DNA from: Candidatus Laterigemmans baculatus
Lineage (GTDB): Bacteria; Planctomycetota; Planctomycetia; Pirellulales; Pirellulaceae
NCBI RefSeq assembly: GCF_010367455.1
Contig: NZ_WRPR01000074.1
Span: forward strand, 1 to 64,000
Reading direction: 5' to 3'
DNA: 64,000 bases
The notes under the pieces: model-generated
What the model saw: only the letters and a program-made list of their open reading frames with translations
What the model was told of the DNA's origin: nothing
Databases searched by the model: none
Program-made: the position numbers and the translations under genes
Part shown: piece by piece, positions 54,330-63,621 of the stretch
How positions within the stretch are numbered: position 1 is the first letter of the stretch
How the letters are laid out: every line of letters begins with the position of its first letter

Positions 54330-54814
54330 CTATCGAACTGATTGCCGAGTCGCAGACGAGTCCCGCCAGCGGCTGAGATGCCCTCCCGCCACCCCCCATA
54401 GCGCGACCCCGCCGGCAGCCCCGGCGGATTGGGCCACAACATCGCGCACGGAGCAGTACCGCCCCTCACACCAAAGCTGTGCAAATTCGACCCCGCAGCT
54501 CATCGCGAGGACTGCTGCCAGGACGCCCACGGCGGCCAAGGCGAACCTTAGCCCTCCGGACCGAGGCGCCACGTATGCCCCCACGCCCCAGAAAGCGAGC
54601 GGAACGGTGAGGAGATAATTGACCGCCCAGTCGCCCCGATTGGAGGAGAGCCCCAAGGTGCTTCGATGATCCCATTGAGTCGCTCCACCGCCACACACCA
54701 GGGTACCATGACAAAGTCAAACGGCACGAGCGAGCCGTAGACTACCAGGAGCGCATTGGCTGCGGCGAGCAGCGCGAAGCCCCGATCGAATCTGCCCGAC
54801 GCCTGGCCCATCAA
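54330..54814 (-). pseudogene. VanZ-family membrane protein, broken by a frameshift
   Basis: Two adjacent frames together give one VanZ-like protein of about 161 residues. The first frame has LLVVYGSLVPFDFVMVPWCV then AVERLNGIIEAP. The second continues with LGLSSNRGDWAVNYLLTVPL, AFWGVGAYVAPRSGG, LAMSCGVEFAQLWCEGRY and CSVRDVVAQSAGAAGGVALW. The join is at about 54650-54662, where adding a single base restores IIEAP-LGLSSNRGDW. VanZ-like proteins recur in polysaccharide and exosortase loci. It may be a real mutation or a sequencing error. It lies 45 nt downstream of the GT4 gene and would be the last gene of the operon. Confidence 0.75.
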
Positions 54815-54859
54815 ACCTGCTTCCCGCTGGAGAATGCTTGGTGATCATGCACACCGGGT

Positions 54860-56071
54860 TTACTCATCGCTGGCTAACACGTCTCGATACACCGCGCCGA
54901 TTCTCTCCATCCGCCGGCGAAAGCTCCAGTTTTCGGCGACGGTTTTGACTCCGGCAGTGGCGTACCGCTCGCGGCACTCCGGCGTCTGCGCGAGGCTCCG
55001 CATCGCCGCGGCCAGTTGCTCCACATCGCGTGGCTCGACCAAACATCCGTCGACCCCGTCGGCAATGATCCGCGGCACTCCCCCCACCCGCGTGGCGATC
55101 ACCGGAACTCCCACCGCCATCGCCTCGAGCACCACGTTCGGCAACCCCTCGCGGAGACTGCTGAGGACGAATAGATCGAGGCATTCGAGAAACCCTCGGG
55201 GGTCCGCGCAGAAGCCAACCAATTCAACTCGCGATTCCAATCCCGCGGCGGCGATCTGAGCTTCGAGCTTCGCCCGCTCGGGTCCTTCTCCGGCGATCAG
55301 CAAACGGGCATCGAGACCGCGGCCGACCACTTTGGCAAACGCTTCGATGAGCAGATCGAAGCCCTTCTCGGTGGCGAGTCGGCCGATCGTTCCAATGGTC
55401 AGCTGCCCTGCAGAGGCGCCCCGCCGCTCGGCGCGCTGCGCCGCGTGAGTCGATCGGCGACGGCAGAATTGCTCGTGATCAATTCCGTTTTCAATCACTA
55501 CGCACCGCGCCGGAGCGACGCCGCCGCGAACGACTTCCTCCGCCACGGCCTGCGAGACGCAAATCACTTTCTTGTAGCGGGGCAGCCACCATCGCTTGTC
55601 CAGCCGATAATAAATTGGCATGTGACGCGAAAAGTCGTCCCATCCATGGACGGTGGTCACCAGTTGCAGCGGATAAAAGCGCCGCACGATCAGCCCCAGG
55701 AGATTGGTCTTGTAGTCATGCGCATGCCAGATCGCGGCTCCCAGCTTTCGGCACACGGCGATCGCCTGCCCGACGGAGCGGAAGTCGAACTTGCTGCGAT
55801 CCTCGATCTCGACCAGCGGAGCCTCCCATTGGGCCGCGCGGGTTCGCAATACCGCGAATCCTGGATCGTTCGGCGGACGCAAGAAAAGACAGTGCGAAGA
55901 ATAGCCGAGCTGCTTTAGATAGCGAGGCGAATTAAGAATGGTCTTATCGGGCCCGCCCCCGGTCGAGGTGACGACGCGGGCATGCAGCACCAAGGGTTGG
56001 TCGCGGTGGCCATCGCTCCGTTTCGGCCGCTCCCTGCTCCCGGTGGCTCTCGCCACGGTTCGAGTATCCAT
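54860..56071 (-). CDS. Glycosyltransferase family 4
   Basis: A 403-residue GT-B glycosyltransferase. The N-terminal half has the acceptor-side start VLHARVVTSTGGGPDKTILN and AIWHAHDYKTNLLG; the C-terminal half has TIGTIGRLATEKGFDLLIEA, LLIAGEGPERAKLEAQI and LFVLSSLREGLPNVVLEAMA, the E-x7-E donor site of GT4. It is cytoplasmic or membrane-peripheral and adds a sugar from a nucleotide donor to a growing lipid-linked chain. The ATG at 56071 starts 4 nt after the GT2 stop; upstream in-frame codons are inside the GT2 gene. Confidence 0.9.
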   Translation of the reverse strand: MDTRTVARATGSRERPKRSDGHRDQPLVLHARVVTSTGGGPDKTILNSPRYLKQLGYSSHCLFLRPPNDPGFAVLRTRAAQWEAPLVEIEDRSKFDFRSVGQAIAVCRKLGAAIWHAHDYKTNLLGLIVRRFYPLQLVTTVHGWDDFSRHMPIYYRLDKRWWLPRYKKVICVSQAVAEEVVRGGVAPARCVVIENGIDHEQFCRRRSTHAAQRAERRGASAGQLTIGTIGRLATEKGFDLLIEAFAKVVGRGLDARLLIAGEGPERAKLEAQIAAAGLESRVELVGFCADPRGFLECLDLFVLSSLREGLPNVVLEAMAVGVPVIATRVGGVPRIIADGVDGCLVEPRDVEQLAAAMRSLAQTPECRERYATAGVKTVAENWSFRRRMERIGAVYRDVLASDE

Positions 56072-56075
56072 GATC

Positions 56076-57095
56076 CTAACGGGCCTCCACCCGTCTGGCC
56101 GGCAGGAATGGCCCCAAGCCGCGGGCCAGGAGATAGGTCGCAAACAGCACTCCAGACAGAGCCGAGCGCTGCGCATGGCTTCGCTTGATCCAAGCGATGC
56201 CGCTCGGCACCACCAGGCAGCAGACGACCAGGACGCCGGTCAGCAGCCACCATTGCCGGCCGACTGCCACGGCAAACGCCAACGCCGCCAGCGTGCAGGC
56301 CAGTAGCGCCACATATCCCAACGGCACCACCAAACTCGGAAATTCCGCTAGGCGTGCTCCCCGCTTCCAGGCGCTGCGAAAATTACCTCGGCTACGCCAC
56401 ATCTCGCGGCGAAAAAATTCCGTGAGCGATTGAGATTCGCCGAGGTGCAAAACCGGGCACTGATGATCGCGACGAAGTTCGCCTCTCTGGGCCAACCGGA
56501 AGGTAAGATCCGAGTCCTCACAAGTCGTCAGCGACTCATCGAAACCTCCGACCTCGTCAAATACGGCTTTGCGGACGAGCAGATTGAATGCGGGGAGCCA
56601 AGGCACCGTCTCCCAATTGCCCCTCAATTGCGGAACAAGGCTCTCCACCCAGACCCGCTCCACCCAGGGTGCACTGCAGGGGGCCTGCGCCTGAACGGAA
56701 CCCACAGCCACGACCCGCGGCTCCGCAAGGTGCTCCAGCCCCCGCTGAAGCCACCCCGGGGGCAGCACGCAGTCGGCGTCGACGAATGCAATCGCATCCG
56801 CATCACTGATTCTGGCCCCCGCATTCCGCGCTCGGCCCGCGTTGCCGGGAAGCACCTGCACGACCCGAGCCCCGTACCGCCGCGCAATCTTTACGGTGGC
56901 ATCCTCCGAGGCGTTGTCGACGACCACCAGCGACACCGCCACCGGATCCGGCAGCCCGACCGACTGCTCACGAATCGCCGCCAGGCACCGCGCCAAATGC
57001 CGCTCCTCGTTGCACGCTGGAACGACGAATGCCACCTTCACCACAGACGTTTCCACTGCGAGCGGATCGGAGTCCGCGCCCCCGACGGCGGCCAT
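56076..57095 (-). CDS. Glycosyltransferase family 2 with C-terminal membrane helices
   Basis: A 339-residue GT-A enzyme: VAFVVPACNEERHLARCLAA, LVVVDNASEDATVKIAR, IAFVDADCVLPPGWL (the D-x-D metal site) and DEVGGFDESLTTCEDSDLTF. After the catalytic domain there are two or three hydrophobic segments (VPLGYVALLACTLAALAFAV; LLTGVLVVCCLVVPSGIAWI). It should transfer an activated sugar to a lipid-linked acceptor at the inner membrane. ATG 57095 was preferred to a TTG nine bases upstream that overlaps the HAD gene's stop. It is part of the tightly packed operon. Confidence 0.88.
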   Translation of the reverse strand: MAAVGGADSDPLAVETSVVKVAFVVPACNEERHLARCLAAIREQSVGLPDPVAVSLVVVDNASEDATVKIARRYGARVVQVLPGNAGRARNAGARISDADAIAFVDADCVLPPGWLQRGLEHLAEPRVVAVGSVQAQAPCSAPWVERVWVESLVPQLRGNWETVPWLPAFNLLVRKAVFDEVGGFDESLTTCEDSDLTFRLAQRGELRRDHQCPVLHLGESQSLTEFFRREMWRSRGNFRSAWKRGARLAEFPSLVVPLGYVALLACTLAALAFAVAVGRQWWLLTGVLVVCCLVVPSGIAWIKRSHAQRSALSGVLFATYLLARGLGPFLPARRVEAR

Positions 57096-57100
57096 GCGGA

Positions 57101-57856
57101 TCAAACCTCGGACCAGGGAAAGACCGATCGGCTGACACCGCTAAGAGGCCGAAAGTCCCTGCGGCGAACCCACGCCCCGTGTTCCACCCAAGACAACACT
57201 GGCAAATCGCTGCGTGAGTCTCCATAGGAGTACGACCCTGAGGGCCGCTCACTCAGCGCCAGACGCTGCTGAAGCGCCGCCAGTTTCTCGCGACCTTTGC
57301 AATTCTGCCCCTCCAACTGCCCCTGCCAAATCCCCTCCAGCTGCCTGACGCGCGTGCACACGACCTCCTCAATTCCGAGCGAAGCCGCGATGCATGGGAC
57401 AAAAATATTGGGGCTCGCCGAGAGCAAGATCACCCGATGGGACTGGCGGTGGTGCCCTTGAAGCAGTCGATGCCCAACCGGATGCAGATGCCTCGGCAAC
57501 CACTGCTCGCAAAACCACTGGTTGTGCTCATGGATCCATTCGGGCTCCACCCCCGCGATGAAGTTCTGAATCAACCGTTGCTTGAGCTCGTAGTCCTTCA
57601 GGAGCTTGCCGAGATAGCCACTGAGAAGGAAAGGCATGCCGGCTATCGCGCGATAGCGAGAGAAGCGTCTCCCGAAGCTGATCAGATAGGCGAGGAAGGA
57701 GTCCCGCGTCGTCAGCGTTCCATCCAGATCAAAGATCGCCAACGGGCGTGAATCCGAGGGCCCCTCGCCGAGGCCGGGAGTCGGCATGGCGGTGGCAACG
57801 GCCGTGGAACCTGCTTCGGAGCGGCAACGCGGCAGCGGAGAAAATGACTCCATCAT
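57101..57856 (-). CDS. HAD-IB phosphatase (SerB/PGP-like)
   Basis: A 251-residue HAD hydrolase. Motif I is IFDLDGTLTTRDSF with Asp43 and Asp45, motif II VILLSASPNIF, and motif IV SYGDSRSDLPVLSWV. The helical cap (FLAYLISFGRRFSRYRAIAG) is of the HAD-IB type seen in lipid- or sugar-phosphate phosphatases. In this setting it may dephosphorylate a lipid-linked or sugar phosphate intermediate such as the product of the UbiA-like enzyme; that is inference. Its start overlaps the GT4 stop by ATGA. Confidence 0.85.
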   Translation of the reverse strand: MMESFSPLPRCRSEAGSTAVATAMPTPGLGEGPSDSRPLAIFDLDGTLTTRDSFLAYLISFGRRFSRYRAIAGMPFLLSGYLGKLLKDYELKQRLIQNFIAGVEPEWIHEHNQWFCEQWLPRHLHPVGHRLLQGHHRQSHRVILLSASPNIFVPCIAASLGIEEVVCTRVRQLEGIWQGQLEGQNCKGREKLAALQQRLALSERPSGSYSYGDSRSDLPVLSWVEHGAWVRRRDFRPLSGVSRSVFPWSEV

Positions 57857-59010
57857 GCGGCCCCCCGGGCTTCCCGCTGCACCGCTGCTCGGCGGTCGAC
57901 GACCGATGCGATCGCCTGCTCGTAGGAACGATGCATGGATTCCTCAGAGAAATGCGCAGCAGCCCACTGCCGTCCCGCTCTTCCCATCTGATGCCGTAAT
58001 GCAGCTTGCTGCCCGAGCTGAACAAGACGCTCCGCTAAGGCGGTGGGGTCTCTCGCCGGACAGAGAAAACCGTGCACCCGATCCGCAACGATCTCTTTCA
58101 AGCCTCCCACATCAGTCGCGACGATCGGCAACTCCGCCGCCATGCCTTCGAGCACCGTCAGTGGAATTCCTTCACTGATGCTCGATAGGAGCAGGATATC
58201 GGAGGCGGCGAGCAATTGCGGAATATCTCGGCGGAGCCCCAGCAGGTGCACCCGCTCGGAGACGCCACATGCGGCAATCTCCGTCTCGATTCTCCCTCGC
58301 TCCGCCCCTTCACCAACGACCAGCAGGTGAACGTTCGACGACGTGGATGCCAAAGCGATCGAACGCACAGCCGTAAGGTGGTCCTTCAAAGCGTCGAGTC
58401 TTGCGACTTGCACGGCAACCACCGCATCGGAAGAGAGTCCGAGCTCGGCTCGCAAACGGTCCTTGGCACCTGAGAAGTGCTCCGGATTGAACGCCTCCAC
58501 CGGAATTCCATTATGAATCACTTCAACCCGTTCGGTAGGCAGCCCGTCGTTATCAACCAGAGCCCGTTTCACATCATGTCCCACCGCAATTAAACGGTCC
58601 TGCCTTCGCAGCAAGGCGCGGTTGAACCAAACCCGTCTGCGGCGTCGATAATCGGGAAAGAACCTGCCGTGTTCCGTGAACACAATCGGAACGCCTGGCA
58701 TCCCGATCCGTGCCGCCATGGCGTAAAAAAACGGTGTGTACTGATGCGCGTGAATGAGGTCGATCTGTTCGCGGCGGACGAACTGCGACAACCGTCGGAC
58801 GCAGTTCCAGTCGATGCCCGGGCGTCGGTGAAGCTGCTCCACCTGGTAGCCACGGGCGATCAACCGCTCACCGATCTCCCCCACCTGGTCCAAGCAAGCA
58901 AAAAGCACCCGATAGCTATTCGATAGCCGCTGCCCGAGTCGGTCCGCGAGCACCTCGGCACCGCCGGTGTCCAGACTATGCAGCAACTGGAGAATGGTTT
59001 TCTGAGCCAT
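57853..59010 (-). CDS. Glycosyltransferase family 4, PEP-CTERM/EpsH-locus type
   Basis: A 385-residue GT4 enzyme. The start ILQLLHSLDTGGAEVLADRL and DLIHAHQYTPFFYAMAARIG, VEVIHNGIPVEAFNP, VQVARLDALKDHLTAVRSIA and ILLLSSISEGIPLTVLEGMA match the sugar transferases found in XrtA/PEP-CTERM-EPS clusters. It is expected to act at the cytoplasmic face of the membrane. The ATG at 59010 was used (a TTG lies 6 nt upstream); the preceding gene ends 13 nt earlier. Donor sugar unknown. Confidence 0.88.
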   Translation of the reverse strand: MAQKTILQLLHSLDTGGAEVLADRLGQRLSNSYRVLFACLDQVGEIGERLIARGYQVEQLHRRPGIDWNCVRRLSQFVRREQIDLIHAHQYTPFFYAMAARIGMPGVPIVFTEHGRFFPDYRRRRRVWFNRALLRRQDRLIAVGHDVKRALVDNDGLPTERVEVIHNGIPVEAFNPEHFSGAKDRLRAELGLSSDAVVAVQVARLDALKDHLTAVRSIALASTSSNVHLLVVGEGAERGRIETEIAACGVSERVHLLGLRRDIPQLLAASDILLLSSISEGIPLTVLEGMAAELPIVATDVGGLKEIVADRVHGFLCPARDPTALAERLVQLGQQAALRHQMGRAGRQWAAAHFSEESMHRSYEQAIASVVDRRAAVQREARGAA

Positions 59011-59023
59011 CGTCAAAACGACC

Positions 59024-60586
59024 TCACAGGCGGCTGGACATCTGAGCTAAATCCACCATCCAAAGCTCACGTCCCCAAGCCAAACAGAGCACCGCGCAGA
59101 GCCCACACGCCAGCCACAGCCGCCACCTTGGACGTTCCGCCTGAATCCGGACCAACGAAACGAATGCGACCGCCAAATAAAGACATGCCAAGGGCATCAC
59201 CGGCAGGTGGTACCGCGAATGCGCAAAGATCGCCGAATGCACGAGCCAGGGAAAGCCGATGTTGGCTAGCAGCAAGATATGAAACCGCCAATCCCTGGGT
59301 TGCGCAAAAACGATTCCAAACAGCGCCGCGAATGCCAAAGCGGCGTAATAACCGACGATCATGATGGCGATGAGCAAGAAGACCGGCTTCGAAACTTGAC
59401 CCCAGAATCCCGACTGCATGCCGGCAATCAACGTGCGGTCGAGTTGCCAGAAATTAAAACCGCGAACCAGCGACCGCTGGAGCGTCACCCCCGGATGCTC
59501 CACCATGTACCGCACGCCGTGCCGCATTGCCAACTTGTCAATCTGTCCTTGCGTCAGTCCCTGCAACGACCCATGCTCAGCTCTCAATACGCTGATCCAA
59601 GATCGGTCGCCCTGCACCAGTTCGATCGTCGCCCAGGATCGTTCCAGTGGCGTGTGCTCATAGTTGCCCATCATCACGTTTCGGCCGCCCATGACGTCGA
59701 TCAACGTCAGCGTCTTCTGCACCTGCGTATTGCGATAAGCCCAGGGAGATATCGTGATCGCGAAGGCGACGAGCATCCCGGCGCTCATCGCCAGGCGTTT
59801 TGCAACGGTGCCTGTGCAGAGAAAAAGCAGAAGCACGGCCAGTGCAGGGGCGAATAGCCATAGAATACTGCGAACAAGTGCCCCCAAACCCAGAACCAAA
59901 CCGGCCGTCAGCAACCATCCCAATGACTCACGGGCGATCGCTTCGGCAACCAGCCACACCGAAAGCGTGACGAGAAACGTAAAAAGAGTTTCGGAAAGAA
60001 TTAGATTATTGAAACCCAATGCGGACGGATAGAAACAGTACGCTGCAGCGCCGAGCAACCCCACGCGTTCGGAAAAAGCCAACGCACCAATGCGGAAAAC
60101 AATCACTACCGTCAACAGGCTGAGAGCCGCTTGACCAAGACGAATCGCCTCAAAATTCTGGATGCCGAACAGACGATATCCGATCGACACACACCACGGA
60201 TAAAGCGGTGGCCGAAGGGAGCTCAGGTTCCCCGCGGGCGTCACGTAACTTCCGGTCTCGACCAGGCCGACAGCCAGGCGATCATAGTCTTGCGCGTCGA
60301 CAATTTGCTCATCGGCTCCGGCAAACAGCCCCCAGACGGCGAGCCGGACGATCGCTCCGAACACAAGAATCCACAGCAGCGGGCCCCATGATGATGGCGT
60401 GCGTGCTGCTTCCGTAGGGCGGGAGTCCGCTGCACCCGCGACCCCTTCACCGCAAGCCATTCGTCTGCTGGGCAATCCGCCGCTGGGCAATCCGCCGCGG
60501 AGCCTCGCTCCCTCGCGTTCCGCGGGTTCCGTGGCCGAGGCCAGGAACTGCGGCAAGTGGAACTGGCCTTCCAGGGGGAGGTGCAT
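59024..60586 (-). CDS. GT39/ArnT-like polytopic glycosyltransferase
   Basis: A 520-residue membrane protein with about ten transmembrane segments (for example PLLWILVFGAIVRLAVWGLF; LLTVVIVFRIGALAF; PVFLLIAIMIVGYYAALAFA). The first loop has the PMT/ArnT pattern: ADEQIVDAQDYDRLAVGLVE then NLSSLRPPLYPWCVSIGYRL, with the acidic residues used by GT-C enzymes. It should use a polyprenyl-phosphate sugar on the outer face of the membrane. ATG 60586 overlaps the UbiA stop as TGATG. The cytoplasmic N-terminus has a short duplication (GGLPSGGLPS, about 60470-60505). Confidence 0.85.
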   Translation of the reverse strand: MHLPLEGQFHLPQFLASATEPAEREGARLRGGLPSGGLPSRRMACGEGVAGAADSRPTEAARTPSSWGPLLWILVFGAIVRLAVWGLFAGADEQIVDAQDYDRLAVGLVETGSYVTPAGNLSSLRPPLYPWCVSIGYRLFGIQNFEAIRLGQAALSLLTVVIVFRIGALAFSERVGLLGAAAYCFYPSALGFNNLILSETLFTFLVTLSVWLVAEAIARESLGWLLTAGLVLGLGALVRSILWLFAPALAVLLLFLCTGTVAKRLAMSAGMLVAFAITISPWAYRNTQVQKTLTLIDVMGGRNVMMGNYEHTPLERSWATIELVQGDRSWISVLRAEHGSLQGLTQGQIDKLAMRHGVRYMVEHPGVTLQRSLVRGFNFWQLDRTLIAGMQSGFWGQVSKPVFLLIAIMIVGYYAALAFAALFGIVFAQPRDWRFHILLLANIGFPWLVHSAIFAHSRYHLPVMPLACLYLAVAFVSLVRIQAERPRWRLWLACGLCAVLCLAWGRELWMVDLAQMSSRL

Positions 60587-61623
60587 CAGTCCCAGCTCCA
60601 CAGCGATGGCACCCGAGAGGGTGCCACGTTGAATATCTCGTACAACCCTGGAACACTAACAAACATCAATCCCAAAAAGGCGAACACGGTGATGACCAAG
60701 TAAACCATCAACCCAGTCTCTCGATAGAGATGCTCCGGGTTCTGCACGGCGCTGTTCTCTTTCAGTGCCACATGCATATAGGCGCTAAAGAACCCGGCAA
60801 TCAGAGGCACGCTTAAAATCAGCTCCAGATGGTACCGAATGATAAACACACCCAAAAGCAAGGCTGCCCCACTAGCATAAAAGAACATGCTCACAAGCAA
60901 GCGGTTGTCGTCGTAGTAGGCGAACGATCTCCGGTATGCGGACGCGATTGCCTTGTCATTAATCTGCCGATACTCGGCAAACCGCTTGCTGGCCATGAAA
61001 AACGCACCGATCATCCAGTAGGAGAGGATCAGGGACATCGGTGGCAACAACGTCGCAGTGATGGTGAACCAGCCCAACATTAAGCGGATCGGATTGTTCA
61101 CCGATTCCGAGAGCACATCCAGGTAGGGAACCTCCTTCGTTCGCACTGGAGGAATATTGTAAGCCATCCCCATCACGAGCAGCGCCACAGCTGCAAGCAG
61201 GAATGAAAAGTTCACCTGCGCCGCCAGAAGCAGCCCCACGGCCCCCAGCCCTGCCCACTCCAAGTAAGCCAGCGGCAACTTGACCCGGCCCGATGGAATC
61301 GGGCGATTGCGTTTCGTGGGGTGCCCTCTATCGCTGCGAGCATCGAGAACTTCGTTAATGACGTAATTGCTCGAGGCAATTAGGCACGTCGCTGCCAAAG
61401 CAAGTGGAATTAACCAAACTTGCTGTGGGGTCAGCGGTGCCATCTCGTAGAAGTAAGCGACCACGACGCCCGCCAGCATAAAAACGTTCTTGAACCAGTG
61501 GTCAGGGCGGGCGATTTGGATGTATGGAATCGTCGCTGTTAGCCAGCCCACCGACGCGGGTTTTTCTAACGGAGCGGGGTACACGACGCCGTCGCCGGGA
61601 TCGGAGCTTAAACGCTGTTTCAT
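60586..61623 (-). CDS. UbiA-family prenyltransferase, DPPR-synthase-like
   Basis: A 345-residue polytopic UbiA-fold protein. The first motif, NYVINEVLDARSDRGHPTKR then NRPIPSGRV, is the form seen in decaprenyl-phosphate phosphoribosyltransferases (Rv3806c type). The second, AYNIPPVRTKEVPYLDVLSE then SVNNPIRLMLGW, also fits that group better than quinone enzymes. Predicted reaction: transfer of ribose-5-phosphate from PRPP to a polyprenyl phosphate, giving a lipid-linked pentose donor. It sits directly before the GT39/ArnT-like gene, which could use such a donor. The start overlaps the amidotransferase stop (ATGA). Confidence 0.85.
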   Translation of the reverse strand: MKQRLSSDPGDGVVYPAPLEKPASVGWLTATIPYIQIARPDHWFKNVFMLAGVVVAYFYEMAPLTPQQVWLIPLALAATCLIASSNYVINEVLDARSDRGHPTKRNRPIPSGRVKLPLAYLEWAGLGAVGLLLAAQVNFSFLLAAVALLVMGMAYNIPPVRTKEVPYLDVLSESVNNPIRLMLGWFTITATLLPPMSLILSYWMIGAFFMASKRFAEYRQINDKAIASAYRRSFAYYDDNRLLVSMFFYASGAALLLGVFIIRYHLELILSVPLIAGFFSAYMHVALKENSAVQNPEHLYRETGLMVYLVITVFAFLGLMFVSVPGLYEIFNVAPSRVPSLWSWD

Positions 61624-63569
61624 CGCATTAACACCTGACTGGACGGCGCTTCGGTTTCGCAGAGACGATTTTCCGATGCCGCCGGGAGGTACCGTTCCAT
61701 CCAAGCCGCCAAGACGAGAATCGCCCATAACAGATTTCCATATCGGGCGACCTGCTGGCAGTGCATCGCGTATAATTTTCGCACCACGGCAAGGTCCAGG
61801 TAGTTTCCAATTGGGGCCGACGGCGAAAGTACGACCGAATGGAAAACCCCTCGCAGCGGTTTCCGTACCCACGCGTCGATGGGCGTTTCAAAGCCCTGCT
61901 TGCCGCGGTAGATAATGTCGTGGGGCAACCACGGCTCGCAGGTTTTCTTGAGTATCCACTTCGTGGTCCCGTTGCGGATTTTCAGCTCCGACGGGACGCT
62001 CCAAGCGAGTTCCATCCACTCGTGGTCGACCAGAGGCGTTCGAACCTCAAGTCCGAAGGCCATGCTGGCGCGATCCACTTTGGTGAGGTAGTCGCCCGGG
62101 AGCATCAGCGATAGATCCGCGGCAATCATTCCCCGCAAAGGATCGTCGGCACGACTGCCGAACCCTTCCATGACCTGATCCTCTGAGCGGTATCCACCGA
62201 GCTGGCGACGAACCTCCGCGGCGAGGAGCTGACGCCGAACTGGGTTGCGGCAGATCTGGAGCGTATTGGCATACGCCTCAGCGGGCTCCAGGGAAAGATT
62301 GGTCAGGAGGGTCTTCATCCTTAGGAAGCGAGGCAGCCAATCTGCCTTGGGCCAGATTCCGGCGCTCGGTTTAACGACGGACGAACGGAGCCAAGCAGGC
62401 AGATTGCGGCGGACGGCTGCCTCGCGCAGGTCGTGGGCGTACCGCGAGTACCCCCCAAACCCTTCGTCGCCACCGTCACCGGAGAGCACCACCTTGACTT
62501 GCTTGGACGCCAGAGAAGCGACGTGCATCGTGGGGACGGCCGAAGCATCGGCGAATGGCTCGTCATAGTAGGTCGTCAGCGAATCCAGAGAGGCGAGGGC
62601 ACTCGAAGAAACTGTCGCCTCGGTGTGCACCGTCTGATACTTCTCTGCAACGAGTCTGGCATACTCAAGTTCACTAAACCGCTTCTCGGTGAATCCGATG
62701 GAGAAGGTCCGGACAGGTTCGTCCCCGTTCCGCGCAAGCACGGCGGTCACCGCGCTGGAATCGAGACCGCCACTCAGAAAACAACCCACAGGAACGTCCG
62801 CGATCCGATGAGCCGCGATGGTCTCCGACAACTTCGACCGCAGCTCCTCCTGCCACTCATCGAGTTTCCGCTCGCGATGTACCTCTCCGGCGAGCTTCCA
62901 GTAACATCGCTCGCGCAGCTGCCAACGGTCCGCGTCGAGGCAGACCATCGATGCAGGGAGCAGTTTCCGAATGCCGCGTAGGATCGTACGAGTCCCTGGC
63001 ACGAAACCGAAAGCCAGATAATCCTCCAGCGCACAGGGGTCGATTCCCCGCGGTATTCCGCCATAGGCGAGGATTGCCTTCAACTCGGAACCGAACAACA
63101 GTTTCTCATCATCGAAGGCAAAATAGAGTGGTTTTTGCCCAAGCCGATCGCGTGCTAAGAGAAGCGCTCGCTGTCTGCTGTCCCACAAAGCGAAAGCGAA
63201 CATGCCGCGCAAGTCGTGCACTAGGTCCTTTCCTCGTTCCTCATATAGATGGACGATCGTCTCCGTGTCGGAATGGGTTCGGAAGACGTGGCCACGGCCG
63301 ATCAGCTGGCGGCGAAGCTCGGGAAAATTATAGATCTCGCCGTTAAACACGATTTGGATGGAGCCCGTCTCGTTCCCCATGGGCTGAGAACCACCGGCCA
63401 AATCGATGATCGAGAGGCGGCGGTGGGCGAGCCCGACACCCCCATCGCCGAGATAGAAGCCCTCGTCATCCGGCCCGCGATGCGCGATCGCATTTGCCAT
63501 CCGTTTCAGACGGTCCGCCGACACCCTGCGGTTCCGATCGGGATAGACGATTCCAGCGATCCCACACAT
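61620..63569 (-). CDS. asnB: Asparagine-synthase-like amidotransferase, exosortase-locus type
   Basis: A 649-residue enzyme with an N-terminal glutaminase domain (MCGIAGIVYPDR, so Cys2 becomes the N-terminal nucleophile; IAHRGPDDEGFY; VFNGEIYNFPELRRQL). The C-terminal synthetase domain has the PP-loop FLSGGLDSSAVTAVL plus LSGDGGDEGFGGYSRYAHDL. The ATG at 63569 places Cys2 correctly; a TTG precedes it. Such AsnB paralogues in exosortase/EPS clusters probably amidate a sugar carboxylate or similar group rather than make asparagine. It is the first complete gene of the operon in the window, 52 nt after the acyltransferase. Confidence 0.92.
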   Translation of the reverse strand: MCGIAGIVYPDRNRRVSADRLKRMANAIAHRGPDDEGFYLGDGGVGLAHRRLSIIDLAGGSQPMGNETGSIQIVFNGEIYNFPELRRQLIGRGHVFRTHSDTETIVHLYEERGKDLVHDLRGMFAFALWDSRQRALLLARDRLGQKPLYFAFDDEKLLFGSELKAILAYGGIPRGIDPCALEDYLAFGFVPGTRTILRGIRKLLPASMVCLDADRWQLRERCYWKLAGEVHRERKLDEWQEELRSKLSETIAAHRIADVPVGCFLSGGLDSSAVTAVLARNGDEPVRTFSIGFTEKRFSELEYARLVAEKYQTVHTEATVSSSALASLDSLTTYYDEPFADASAVPTMHVASLASKQVKVVLSGDGGDEGFGGYSRYAHDLREAAVRRNLPAWLRSSVVKPSAGIWPKADWLPRFLRMKTLLTNLSLEPAEAYANTLQICRNPVRRQLLAAEVRRQLGGYRSEDQVMEGFGSRADDPLRGMIAADLSLMLPGDYLTKVDRASMAFGLEVRTPLVDHEWMELAWSVPSELKIRNGTTKWILKKTCEPWLPHDIIYRGKQGFETPIDAWVRKPLRGVFHSVVLSPSAPIGNYLDLAVVRKLYAMHCQQVARYGNLLWAILVLAAWMERYLPAASENRLCETEAPSSQVLMR

Positions 63570-63621
63570 CAAGATTTCTTCGCGAGAGGGAAAGGGGATG
63601 CCGCAACACCCTGCCTGCCTT

